DNA from: JAPOXR01 sp965219635
GTDB taxonomy: Bacteria > Pseudomonadota > Alphaproteobacteria > Rhodobacterales > Rhodobacteraceae
NCBI GenBank assembly: GCA_965219635.1
Contig: OZ244783.1
Span: 1,922,001 to 1,986,000 of the forward strand
DNA: 64,000 bases
Direction of reading: 5' to 3'
Position 1 is the stretch's first letter; every line of letters starts with the position of its first letter. The notes beneath the pieces are model-generated. The model was not told where the DNA came from. It saw only the letters and a list, made by a program, of their open reading frames with translations, and ran no database searches. The position numbers and the translations under genes are program-made. Of this stretch, positions 23,443 to 32,261 are shown one piece after another.

Positions 23443-26247
23443 TCAGAACCGCAGATGCACACCGGCCCCGATGCGAGTATCGGAATCCATCATATCAACA
23501 TGCTCGCCTTTGAGGGTTGCAGTGAGGCCACGCGGCAGTGCGAACTCCAGCCCGGCTCCATAATGCGGAACTTCTTCATCACCCGTTGCAAGCCTTGCAT
23601 CCGCCGACACCGTCATCAAGCCCTCCATGACGCCGAACCCGTAACCGGCCCGTGCGGCAAGTGAGCCAGGCGCCGAAACCGAACCGCCAGTTCCGTTCTG
23701 GAACAGCGTATCGTCCGACAGGATGCCCTCCTGCTGAACTCCCCATTCCTGGCGCAGCGAGCCGGACCAACCATGACCCTGGGAATCCGGAGCAAACTGA
23801 ACACCAATGCTGGCTCCCCACTCGCGCTGACCTGCGGCAGCGTGCCTGGCAAGCCAATGCCCGCTCGCATCCAGACTCATACGGGAGTCCGGCGAATACA
23901 GTCCAAGACCGCCACCAACCTCAACGCCCCGGCCTGTTATCCCGTCACCACCATCCTGGCGAAGTGACAGAGAGCCGCGCGGCAACAGCACCCATCCAGA
24001 GTCCGAAAGCGCAAGACCGGCATGAGCGAATTCCACTCCGCTGCGAACCCGCCAACTCTTGATCGAGAGTCCTCCGATGACCGTCGATGCATCGCCACGG
24101 GTCCTGAGCTGTACAACCTCTGCTTCAACCGGAACCGAGATTGTCACTTGCCCCTGGTTCGCCACGGCCCAGCGGGCCCCAACAGATGCGGCCTTCAGTG
24201 ACATGCCGGCTTTCGAGTCCTCGCCCTCCTCAGGACGATGCTCTGCTTCGCCGCTGCCGATGCCCAGAACAACCCTGACTGTGCCGGTTCCACTCGGCAA
24301 GGTCATCTGCATGTACGGCCAGATGGCTGTCAGCGAGGTTTCAACACGGCTGTTCACGTCAAGCGTGAGCAGGTCGACTTCGCCACGGTTTCTTGACACT
24401 GCCACGCCAGCAAGCAGTCGCTCGTTCGCCCAGTTGTCAATGCCCATCCACGCGGACTTGACTGAACCATCCCAACTGTCATTTCCGGAAATCCCCTGGA
24501 AGTTCCGAAGATCGCCCCGGCCCCAAACCGTCATGCCCGTATTGCCGTCGACTGCATCTTCGCCGCTCAACGACAAAGCGAATGCACTTCCATCCAGCAA
24601 CTGTTCTTCTTCAATCGAACTGGAATAGCCTTCCGGGGCCTGGTTGCCCTGCCACCAGCCTGTCGCCTTGTGACTGGCAACCGGGTCTTTCAAGGATGTT
24701 TCGCCACCTATCAGCTGCCCACCCAGCATCAAGGTGCTTGTGCCCGGAGTTGATTGCAGCCGCTCATCAATAATCTCGGTTGCTCCGGTAAGCGTTGCGC
24801 GCCCCATCTCGGACAGTACCATGGTTGCGGCCTGCCTCTCCATATCCAGTGTTGGACCCTTCGGCGGGTTCACCGTTGCCTCATTAGAAGGAGCACCGAT
24901 GCCGACATCATTTACGGCGCGAACACGGAATCCATAGGCGAGCCCGCCGGTCAGTCCTTCCACTGTATAATCCCGAGTCTCTGCGCTGCTGCCCGAAATA
25001 TCCTTCCATTCTCCACCGAAGGCTGCGTCACCTTCTCGCTGCTGATATTGCCACTTGGTGATGCTGGAGTCGCCATCATGCGTCCATGTCAGGACAGCGG
25101 TTCGCTTGACTGCCGAAGCAGTAAGATCAGCAGCGTCCGGTGCACCCGGAGCCAATGGCGTTGCTGTAGCCTCGTCCGCTGCCGGGCCGTCACCGAGGAA
25201 GTTCGCAGCGCGGATCCTGAAGCTATACTCTGTGCCGTTGGTTAATCCAGTAACAGTGTGGGTCACGGTGGAAGCGTCACTGGGATCAATTTCCGTCCAC
25301 TCTCCGTATTCCCCACCCGCTTCTTTGTACTGATACTGGTAATTCCATATTGAGCTATTGTTCGGGTTGCTCCAATTGAGTGTTACCTGACTGTCACCCA
25401 AATCCGCCGTGAGATCTTCAGGTTTGGCCGGAACTGTCGTCACAGTTGTAAAAATGACCAACTGGTCTCCAATTGTGATTTCGATATGAAAGTCGTCGTC
25501 GCCCATACTCTCCAAAAGTGTGCCACTGAATGTGGCAGATTTGTCGGAGAGATCAAGGATACCATCATCATTCAAGTGAGATTTAATGGTGTTGACACGG
25601 GCAAACGGTCGGTTCGAGGCATCTCTCGACATCCTCACTTGGATCTGGAAGTCTGAAACGAATGTGGGCAGCCCATATTCCCAGATGCCATTTTTGGGGC
25701 TCAGTGTGGAACGCCCTGAAACCCGATGCTGCAGAAACTTATAGGTCGCTTTGGTGGTAACAGCCCCGCGTGAAGAAGGAATGCTCCACCAACCAAAGTG
25801 TTGGCCAGGAAGCCTCACAACAGAACTTGCTATAGTCGTAGTATCAGGGTCGCTGCTATAGTCGGACAGATCCAAACTTCCCGAGGGTTTGATGGTTGAG
25901 TTTGTGCCGTCATCGGTAAACGTAAATACCATGTTGCCCGCGTCGGCGGCATATACTCCCCCGAGAAGCAAGCCCAAACTGAGCAACAGCGCCGATATCG
26001 CTACTGAGAATTGCCGGGAATTCCGTGATCCAGACTTCGGTTTGATGCGAGGGACACCGCTTCCGCCTTTTGGATTCTCAGCAATTGTGTGTGCAGGAGG
26101 GGATGGGTAAACCTCGAACAAGAACCTAGTGAAATCAGGTACTAGCCGTCCAACATTTGAGAGCACGGCACGGGTCTGTCGAGCTACTGCGGAAATTCCG
26201 CCGGTTAGAGGTCGTTCGGACAGGCATGGCCGGAATGAGTTTGTCAT
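23443..26247 (-). CDS. Autotransporter-like protein with two fibronectin type III domains
   Basis: A 934-residue predicted outer-membrane/surface protein. Order: an 80-residue N-region, a signal helix (about 81-101, VYAADA cleavage), an unassigned beta-rich domain (103-270), two FN3 domains (about 273-364 and 367-462, each with Trp in strand B and GLTxGxxYxFRxRA), a linker, and a C-terminal 12-strand-like barrel from about 570 (MTVWGRGDLRNF) to the terminal Phe, the usual mark of an outer-membrane barrel. The start has GGAGG and GAGG upstream. The very long segment before the signal helix is unusual. The FN3 pair suggests carbohydrate or protein binding outside the cell. It is a single-gene unit, convergent with prpF. 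Confidence 0.85.
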   Translation of the reverse strand: MTNSFRPCLSERPLTGGISAVARQTRAVLSNVGRLVPDFTRFLFEVYPSPPAHTIAENPKGGSGVPRIKPKSGSRNSRQFSVAISALLLSLGLLLGGVYAADAGNMVFTFTDDGTNSTIKPSGSLDLSDYSSDPDTTTIASSVVRLPGQHFGWWSIPSSRGAVTTKATYKFLQHRVSGRSTLSPKNGIWEYGLPTFVSDFQIQVRMSRDASNRPFARVNTIKSHLNDDGILDLSDKSATFSGTLLESMGDDDFHIEITIGDQLVIFTTVTTVPAKPEDLTADLGDSQVTLNWSNPNNSSIWNYQYQYKEAGGEYGEWTEIDPSDASTVTHTVTGLTNGTEYSFRIRAANFLGDGPAADEATATPLAPGAPDAADLTASAVKRTAVLTWTHDGDSSITKWQYQQREGDAAFGGEWKDISGSSAETRDYTVEGLTGGLAYGFRVRAVNDVGIGAPSNEATVNPPKGPTLDMERQAATMVLSEMGRATLTGATEIIDERLQSTPGTSTLMLGGQLIGGETSLKDPVASHKATGWWQGNQAPEGYSSSIEEEQLLDGSAFALSLSGEDAVDGNTGMTVWGRGDLRNFQGISGNDSWDGSVKSAWMGIDNWANERLLAGVAVSRNRGEVDLLTLDVNSRVETSLTAIWPYMQMTLPSGTGTVRVVLGIGSGEAEHRPEEGEDSKAGMSLKAASVGARWAVANQGQVTISVPVEAEVVQLRTRGDASTVIGGLSIKSWRVRSGVEFAHAGLALSDSGWVLLPRGSLSLRQDGGDGITGRGVEVGGGLGLYSPDSRMSLDASGHWLARHAAAGQREWGASIGVQFAPDSQGHGWSGSLRQEWGVQQEGILSDDTLFQNGTGGSVSAPGSLAARAGYGFGVMEGLMTVSADARLATGDEEVPHYGAGLEFALPRGLTATLKGEHVDMMDSDTRIGAGVHLRF

Positions 26248-27647
26248 GGTCCTCGGACCTCCACTTTCGAATTCAGACTTGAGATTGGAGAATTGAGCAG
26301 GCTGGCTTCAATTTCCTTTGGCGGGCCTCGGTTCTTCTGGCCCTGGCGTTGCTGTAAGGCTGATGTTCAGACCCATACCCCTGCACCTGATGGCCTGCCT
26401 CGCACGGCACTTTGGTCCGATGGCGCTCCAACCCGCCATCAATGGGGCAGGCAAACTGTGTTCGCCGAAAACTGAACAGCGGCATGATTGCGCTGCAACC
26501 CCCGAACTTGGCCAAGTGCGCCGTCATTGTTGCCGGACGAGAAGCCCCAACCGGGCTAAACTTGAAACGCATGACCAATTCCTGGATCAGGTCTCTGAAG
26601 CCAAAACCGCAAACGCGACACTCGCTCTGCCAAGGTCCTGGCAGAAGGGTCTGCACACTTGCAGCGCAGATTGGGGTTATGCCCAAGTATGGTAACATGC
26701 CGCACATCTTGCAAATCCATGGCAAGCAGTCAACACTATGTAGTGAGAGTTTGGCGATCAGGTTGCTTAAATGCAACACGGCAAGTCTCAATCTCGCTTC
26801 TGGAAACAACAGATGCAGGCGGAACCGCTACAATTTCAACGAGTTGAAGCAGCACCCCCGCACTTCTCATCGACTGCGCTCTCCGTGGGTTCACGGTGCA
26901 CCAAATCCCATTTGCTTCGGAATTCCTGAAACCGTTCCGCACAGAAGTACACGCAATCTCGCCGGAATGGTCTGAACATCTGAGCCGCAATTGACTGCAC
27001 CGGGAGATTTGTCGCGTTCCGACGCCAGAGGAGAGGCCTGCTCGACCATTCAGACACACCAAAGGCCTTCAGATCGGAATTGATGCTCATGAACCGCCAA
27101 CCGGCCGTTCCGGTCAGGTCCTTACCTTCGCTCACAGTCTTCTCCGTGCTCATGAGAACCATCTTGTGTGGACAACAGAAAGTGCCTGACCCACGCATCG
27201 CACTTGGTGCTGCCGCCAGCAGGGTTGTGGATCGCCTGCATGAGTTTGTGAATGCTGCATATCGTCATCGAACAAAAGCCGGGCATCCCAATTGCAGGCT
27301 TGCAGGAGCAGGATGAATTGGAGATTATCGCCGTTGAAACTGTTGGATCTCATGTGTTGCGCCCCGGCCCTATGCCGGATTTGCGTAGACGAGGCGCACC
27401 GATAGCAGCAACTTGGGTACTGAAGGTGATTGAATTGACGGGGACTGGCCATGGGCCAAGAAGACTTGATGTCCTCCGTTCCGGATTGAGTAATGGAATT
27501 CACGCATGATCCAGCAACAACTGGATTGCCAAACTCGAGCACCCGGCGCGCAGGCAGCGCCTGCAATGCCAGGATTAACCAGGCGACGAAGAAGCGCTGA
27601 ACCAGACAGGCAAAGTCGACAGAGCATCTAGGAAAAGGAGAAGTTCG
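26248..27647. other. 1.4-kb region with no recognisable gene
   Basis: Several open frames of 85-190 codons run on both strands (for example minus 26273-26809 and 26836-27198, plus 26412-26975), yet none has a good ribosome site, family motif or normal composition (high Cys, Arg and Ser as in shadow frames). It may be decayed coding DNA. The last 100 bases carry the leader of the sugar importer operon, with AGGAAAAGGAGA as the ribosome site. Confidence 0.55.
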
Positions 27648-28607
27648 ATGCTGAAACAATTCACAGCGGCCGCAATCGTGGGAGCCCTTGCGATTCCTGC
27701 ACATGCGGAAACATATGGCGTGCTCATGAAGACGCTGGCAAACCCGTTCTGGGGTGCAATGGAGCTTGGTGTACGCGAAGGCGCTGAGGCAGCGGGAGTG
27801 GAATACTACCTGCAGGCGGTTGAAAGCGACCAGGCGGCGGAGCCGCAGCTCAATGTCTGCAATACGATGCTAGAGCGTCAGCCTGATGCGATGATCACCG
27901 CTGCCATCAATTCGACTATCCTGCTTCCGTGCCTGAAACGCGCTAACGAAATGGGCATCCCGGTAGTTGATCTCGACGGTAACCTCGATCATGCGATCGC
28001 AGCAGATGCTGGAGTCGAGATTGCGTTCTCGATCGGGTCTGACAATGTGGCAGCTGGCGCACAGGGCGCCGAATGGCTTGTCGGCCAACTAGGAGCTGAA
28101 GCATCCGGTCCGGTTCTGGTCATCGAAGGGCTGTCTGGAAACATCACTGGCCAAAAACGGGCACAGGGCTTTGCCAACCGATTGGCTGAATTGGCGCCTG
28201 GTCTCGAGGTGGTGGCATCGCTGCCCGGTGATTGGGACCGCGGAAAGGCAGCCAACATCACAAACGACATCCTGACTTCGCACCCGGACCTGGTTGCGGT
28301 CTTTGCCGCCAATGACGGCATGGCGCTCGGTTCCGTGGAGACTGTCTATGCGGCAGGCAAGGGTGATCAGGTGATCGTCATCGGCGTCGACGGCAATTCC
28401 GATGCCGTGAAGTCAATCAAGGCGGGACGCCTGAATGCCTCGGTTGCCCAGCTTCCCTATCTGGTGGGCAAGCAGGCGGTCGAAATGGTCAAGGCCATGG
28501 CTGAAGGTCAGCAGCCTGAAGGCGACTGGATCTTCGTGCCGACCATGGTCCTGACCAAGGCCATTCTTGACGACGGAAGCGATCCAATGCTGGAGTATGT
28601 CAAGTAG
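27648..28607 (+). CDS. Sugar ABC transporter substrate-binding protein (RbsB/AlsB type)
   Basis: A 319-residue periplasmic-binding protein type 1. Signal peptide 1-20 (IPAHA cleavage) is followed by ETYGVLMKTLANPFWGAMELG, typical of pentose/hexose binders, with NSTILLPCLKRANEMGIPVVDLD and IGVDGNSDAVKSIKAGRL. It captures a monosaccharide for the permease/ATPase that follow. The resemblance is closest to the allose/ribose group, but ligand cannot be fixed. A strong AAGGAGAAG ribosome site precedes the ATG. A GC-rich hairpin separates it from the permease gene. Confidence 0.9.
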   Translation: MLKQFTAAAIVGALAIPAHAETYGVLMKTLANPFWGAMELGVREGAEAAGVEYYLQAVESDQAAEPQLNVCNTMLERQPDAMITAAINSTILLPCLKRANEMGIPVVDLDGNLDHAIAADAGVEIAFSIGSDNVAAGAQGAEWLVGQLGAEASGPVLVIEGLSGNITGQKRAQGFANRLAELAPGLEVVASLPGDWDRGKAANITNDILTSHPDLVAVFAANDGMALGSVETVYAAGKGDQVIVIGVDGNSDAVKSIKAGRLNASVAQLPYLVGKQAVEMVKAMAEGQQPEGDWIFVPTMVLTKAILDDGSDPMLEYVK

Positions 28608-28616
28608 AATTGCGGT

Positions 28617-28648
28617 GCGGGCCGGCAAACCGGTTTTGACCGGCCCGC
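28617..28648 (+). terminator. Intercistronic hairpin after the sugar-binding protein gene
   Basis: GCGGGCCGG (28617-28625) and CCGGCCCGC (28640-28648) are perfectly complementary around a 14-base loop that itself contains CCGG repeats. It lies 10 bases after the stop codon and before the permease gene, so likely tunes relative expression or stabilises the upstream message. Confidence 0.65.
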
Positions 28649-28664
28649 TTCCCATTCGGCAGCA

Positions 28665-29639
28665 ATGATGCTGAAACTTCTGGAACGAACACATGTGCGG
28701 GTGGAGTCACTTGCGGTGCTTGCCGGCCTCGCAATCATCATGGCGATACTCTCACCCGTTACCGGCAGCGGGGTCAGGGTATTCCTGACTGCAAACAATC
28801 TCTTCAATATCATACTGGCATCTGCGACTTTCGGGATTCTGGCGATCGGCGCCACCTTTGTCATAAGCGCAGCCGGTATTGACCTGTCGCTCGGCTCCGT
28901 GCTCGGGCTGGCCTCTGTCACTGGCGCAGCGCTCGTTGTGACGCTGGAGTTGCCCTGGCAATTCGCCATTCTCGGTTCCCTCGCGGCAGGCGCCGCCGCT
29001 GGCGCAGTCAATGGCTTCGTCATTACCCGGGGCGCTGTTCCTCCGTTCATTGTCACGCTTGGAATGCTAGGCATCGCCCGCGGGCTGGCCCTGATCATTT
29101 CGAATGGCAGAGGGATCTACGGACTTCCCGACGAAATACTGTTTCTTGGACAGGCGCGGCCCTGGGGCGTGCCAACTCCCGTGTTCATCATGGCAGCCGT
29201 CGCGCTGGTTTCTCACTATATCCTTGCTCATACGCCCTTCGGCCATCACACTCTCGCCCTTGGCGACAACGAAAACGCAGCAAGAGCCACCGGCATCAAT
29301 GTGCGTCGGCAGCGTATGGCGCTTTACACCATTTCGGGGCTCATGGCCGGAATTGCGGGCCTGGTCTTCACAGCGCGGGTCAACACCGGCGATCCTACCG
29401 CCGGATTGAACTACGAACTCCTCGCCATCACCGCGGCCATCATAGGGGGAACGAATCTCTTTGGCGGGCGCGGCTCCATTCTTGGCACAATGATCGGGGC
29501 ACTCATTATGGGCGTCCTGCAAAACGGACTGAACCTACTGGCAGTGCAAGCCTACTATCAGCAGATGGCAATCGGCGCGGTGCTGGTCGGAGCGGTTTGG
29601 CTTGACCAGATCCGTTCGCGGGGAAGGCGCCTGCAATGA
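28665..29639 (+). CDS. Sugar ABC transporter permease (RbsC family)
   Basis: A 324-residue inner-membrane permease with 8-10 hydrophobic segments. Family marks: FVISAAGIDLSLGSVLGLASV, TLGMLGIARGLALI, the cytoplasmic coupling region LGDNENAARATGINV, and the C-terminal TAAIIGGTNLFGGRGSILG. It forms the translocation channel, presumably as a homodimer. Two adjacent ATGs (28665, 28668) are possible starts. The ATPase gene begins at an ATG overlapping its stop by four bases. Confidence 0.92.
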   Translation: MMLKLLERTHVRVESLAVLAGLAIIMAILSPVTGSGVRVFLTANNLFNIILASATFGILAIGATFVISAAGIDLSLGSVLGLASVTGAALVVTLELPWQFAILGSLAAGAAAGAVNGFVITRGAVPPFIVTLGMLGIARGLALIISNGRGIYGLPDEILFLGQARPWGVPTPVFIMAAVALVSHYILAHTPFGHHTLALGDNENAARATGINVRRQRMALYTISGLMAGIAGLVFTARVNTGDPTAGLNYELLAITAAIIGGTNLFGGRGSILGTMIGALIMGVLQNGLNLLAVQAYYQQMAIGAVLVGAVWLDQIRSRGRRLQ

Positions 29640-30379
29640 GCCTTCTGGAACTGTCAGGCATCGAGAGGAGCTTTGGCGCCGTGCAGGTCTTGCGGGGCGT
29701 GGACCTCTCAGTCGAGGCCGGTGAAGTTGTTGGACTGGTTGGTGACAATGGCGCGGGCAAGTCCACCCTGATGAAGGCCATTACCGGCGTCTACTCGACT
29801 GACCAGGGCAAGATTTCCTTCGACAACCGCGACATAACCAATCTCGAACCGGGCGAACGGCGCCAACTTGGAATCGAGATGATCTATCAGGACCTTGCTC
29901 TTGCCCCGCAGCAGGACGTAGCGAACAACATATTCCTGGGACGGGAACCGACCAAGAGGTTGTTTGGCTTGCTGCCGGCATTCGTGAACAAGGCACGGAT
30001 CGATGCCGAGGCGCAGAAGATGATCGACAGTCTCGGTGTGCATGTCCCATCAATTCACATCCCGGTCGGAATGCTGTCAGGGGGCCAGCAACAGACGATC
30101 GCAATCGCCCGCGCACTGACGTTCAAGCCCAAACTCGTCATCATGGATGAACCGACCGCAGCTCTTGCAGTACGCGAAGTCGAAAGCGTCCTGAACCTGA
30201 TAAGCCAAATGCAAAGCGAGGGCATTGCAACGATCCTGATCAGCCATCGACTGAATGATGTCTTTGAAGCCTGCGGGCGAGTTGTAGTCTTGCGCCGGGG
30301 CAATATCATCGCCGACTTGCAGCGCGACCAGACGGACATGGCGGAAGTCGTCTCCTATATCGTTGGCGCTCACGGTTGA
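29636..30379 (+). CDS. Sugar ABC transporter ATP-binding protein, single-domain
   Basis: A 247-residue ATPase with Walker A GDNGAGKST, Q-loop IYQDLALAP, signature LSGGQQQ, Walker B LVIMDEPTA and the switch histidine in LISHRL. RbsA-type importers usually use a roughly 500-residue tandem ATPase; here only one domain is encoded, as in the fructose FrcBCA system, so it probably acts as a homodimer. It is the last gene of the importer operon. No kinase or isomerase is attached, so the sugar is unidentified. Confidence 0.92.
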   Translation: MSLLELSGIERSFGAVQVLRGVDLSVEAGEVVGLVGDNGAGKSTLMKAITGVYSTDQGKISFDNRDITNLEPGERRQLGIEMIYQDLALAPQQDVANNIFLGREPTKRLFGLLPAFVNKARIDAEAQKMIDSLGVHVPSIHIPVGMLSGGQQQTIAIARALTFKPKLVIMDEPTAALAVREVESVLNLISQMQSEGIATILISHRLNDVFEACGRVVVLRRGNIIADLQRDQTDMAEVVSYIVGAHG

Positions 30380-30457
30380 TTTGAACCGCCTGATCGACCC
30401 TTTTGGTTAGAACGTCGGAGACGAGCTTTTGTCGCGCGGCAGTATGGAGGCCGGCTA

Positions 30458-30730
30458 GTGCGAACTAGAACCGCAAGTGCAAGCTACAACAAAGAAGCTG
30501 ATGTTCTCTATGTCGCTACAACACCTGGCAAGCATGCTGTCGTGCAGGAGAGTGCACCGGGAGTTTTGTGGAGAATTGAACCCGATACAGGCGAGATCGT
30601 GGGGGTCACCATAATGGATCGTCTGCAATACTGGGGACCACGGCTGAATGAACTTCTCTTGGCCCTTCAAGACGGTCTGAGCATTGATGAGGCAGAATCC
30701 AGGAAATTGCTGAACACAGCCACCGGATAG
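30458..30730 (+). CDS. DUF2283-like small protein
   Basis: A 90-residue protein with the DUF2283 pattern: a short beta sheet built around YNKEADVLYVAT, then WRIEPDTGEIVGVTIMDR, followed by a C-terminal helix. Function of the family is unknown; members are often near toxin-antitoxin or mobile genes. It begins with GTG, preceded by GGAGG at about 8 bases. It stands between the sugar importer and an accessory patch with repeats and an XRE-ImmA-type regulator. Confidence 0.7.
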   Translation: MRTRTASASYNKEADVLYVATTPGKHAVVQESAPGVLWRIEPDTGEIVGVTIMDRLQYWGPRLNELLLALQDGLSIDEAESRKLLNTATG

Positions 30731-30903
30731 CGACCGGGTGCTGCACTCCGTTGCAGGCACGCCGCAGATGTTCGATGCCGAACACCCTCTCTGCTGAGGC
30801 CCAATGCAATGCAGCCGGATTGGTTGGCCCTTGCCGGTCGGTCGTGTTCCGATTGCTGTCAAAACTGGATGCGACCTGCTGGCCCTTATCATCCACCAAT
30901 TGT

Positions 30904-30969
30904 GATCGGAATGGCGTTCAAATGCGATCGGAATTCCGTTCAAGTGTCATCGGAATTTGCACATCTGGC
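30904..30969 (+). repeat. Three imperfect 22-base tandem repeats, possible IS-end remnant
   Basis: Units begin at 30904, 30926 and 30948; each opens with (g/c)ATCGGAAT and the first two continue with (g/c)CGTTCAA. Unit 3 is diverged in its second half. Repeated ATCGGAAT...GTTCAA arrays of this spacing resemble the multiple terminal repeats at ends of IS21-family elements, where transposase binds. No istA or istB gene is present, so this would be a solo relic. Confidence 0.5.
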
Positions 30970-31126
30970 TTGAACGTCAACCGATAGCAGTAGTCCCGCA
31001 ACGCCCGGTTGCCGGAGGGTGGTTGCCTGTTGCAAGACAATTGGGACGGACATGATCGCGGCTCGGCACTCTCAAGATTCAGGATCAATCATCGCAAGGC
31101 TTGAACCCACTACTCTCATCAGTGTT

Positions 31127-31177
31127 GGTTGACAAACGAGATCATTTGTGCACTCTGTCAACCACACGGGAGTTGAC
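31127..31177. promoter_or_regulatory. GTTGACA inverted repeats upstream of XRE regulator; promoter/operator
   Basis: GGTTGACA (31127-31134) and its exact reverse complement TGTCAACC (31156-31163) are 29 bases apart; a third GTTGAC is at 31172-31177, just before the start codon. TTGACA at 31129 could be a -35 box with a -10-like ACTCTG 17 bases on. The layout fits autorepression by the XRE-domain protein. Confidence 0.55.
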
Positions 31178-31181
31178 GAAT

Positions 31182-32261
31182 ATGTTCGGTCACAGGCTGA
31201 GGTTGGCGCGCAAGAAAGCAGGGCTGTCTCTGCGGGCGCTCGCCGCCCAGGTTTCGCCAGCAGTATCCGCACAGGCGGTCTGCAAGTACGAGTCCGGCAG
31301 AATGATGCCGTCTTCGGCCGTTCTGGTCGGCCTCGGAAAGACTTTGGGAGTGTCATTGGACTTCTTGATGGGTAGCAGGGTTGAGTGCCTGCACAGCATC
31401 GAATTCCGCAAGCACTCAGGGACTTCAGCGCGTGACCGGGCAAAGGCTGAAGCAATCATTACTGAACAGATCGAAGCCGAATTGGTAATCGAGGACATTC
31501 TTGGGATACCTCCGCCTGAAGATCTGCTGGACGGGTTGGCAATCGGCTACATCCAGACGATGGAACAGGTCGACAGGATTGCACACGAGTTGCGGCATCG
31601 GTGGGATTTCGGCATCAATCCGGTCCTGAGCATGACCGGCCTACTTGAGAAGCTGGGAATCCGCGTGATCCTCTCATGCCTGTCCTCTCGCTTTGAAGGA
31701 TTGTCATGCGATTTCCGGGATGACAGCGGCAGAATTACTGCTTCAGTGGTTGTCGTGTCAGTCATGTCTGGTTCCGAACGCAAGAGGTTCGCGCTTGCCC
31801 AGGAACTGGCGCGCAGGATCATCCGCTCGACTGGCCATTCAGAAATCCCGGTTGAACGTGCAGCCCACCGTTTCGCAGGAGCATTCCTCGTTCCTGCAGA
31901 CCACCTGATGCAGGAAGCGGGAGCGCGCCGTAGTGGTGTGACCTACCACGAACTTGTACGCTTGAAGCACCTATACGGTGTACCGGCAGCAGCCATGCTG
32001 GTTCGGCTTGGACAGGCAGGAGTGTTGCCCCAATCTGTGGTCCGGAACAGCTTCCGTACCTTTGCCAGATCCTGGCGCAAGGAAGAGCCGGACCCGATTT
32101 CCCATTACGAAGGTTTCGGCGCGTTCGAACACCCGCGGCGATTTGAGACGCTGGTCTGGCAGGCATTGGGTGAGCAGCTCATTTCTCCAGTACGTGCCGC
32201 CCAATTCCTGAAGCGCCCTCTCGCCTACGTCGAACGCGAAATCCGGGGACCATCTGATTGA
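31182..32261 (+). CDS. XRE-family regulator with ImmA/IrrE-like domain, zinc motif degenerate
   Basis: A 359-residue fusion. Residues 4-62 are an XRE helix-turn-helix (RLRLARKKAGLSLRALAAQV, CKYESGRMMPS). From about 130 onward is a domain resembling the ImmA/IrrE peptidase (RFALAQELARRIIRS, VERAAHRFAGAFLVPADHL, ELVRLKHLYGVPAAAMLVRL). In active relatives the first string reads xFxLAHELGH; here it is QELAR (207-211), so both zinc histidines are lost. A HELRH string at 135-139 sits in the preceding linker helix and is probably coincidental. I use the ATG at 31182; the frame opens at 31101. Such fusions are commonly antitoxin-like repressors paired with a downstream toxin gene; only a 37-codon frame follows. 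Confidence 0.82.
   Translation: MFGHRLRLARKKAGLSLRALAAQVSPAVSAQAVCKYESGRMMPSSAVLVGLGKTLGVSLDFLMGSRVECLHSIEFRKHSGTSARDRAKAEAIITEQIEAELVIEDILGIPPPEDLLDGLAIGYIQTMEQVDRIAHELRHRWDFGINPVLSMTGLLEKLGIRVILSCLSSRFEGLSCDFRDDSGRITASVVVVSVMSGSERKRFALAQELARRIIRSTGHSEIPVERAAHRFAGAFLVPADHLMQEAGARRSGVTYHELVRLKHLYGVPAAAMLVRLGQAGVLPQSVVRNSFRTFARSWRKEEPDPISHYEGFGAFEHPRRFETLVWQALGEQLISPVRAAQFLKRPLAYVEREIRGPSD

Larger units (their letters stand above)
30731..31181. other. 451-base intergenic region with tandem repeats and regulator operator
   Basis: No gene is recognised. The region contains the 22-base imperfect repeats described at 30904 and the inverted-repeat promoter region of the XRE-type regulator. A string matching part of a tRNA T-arm occurs near 31094 (minus), but its stem does not pair. 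Confidence 0.55.

Noticed and set aside
26273..26809. Minus-strand 178-codon frame that might be a transposase relic
   Set aside because: No DDE or other transposase motif and no flanking inverted repeats were seen.
31085..31110. tRNA T-arm-like string on the minus strand
   Set aside because: The would-be T stem does not pair and no cloverleaf could be built.
31584..31598. HELRH string as the zinc motif of the ImmA-like domain
   Set aside because: It sits in the linker helix before the domain; the aligned peptidase helix is QELAR, so HELRH is likely coincidental.
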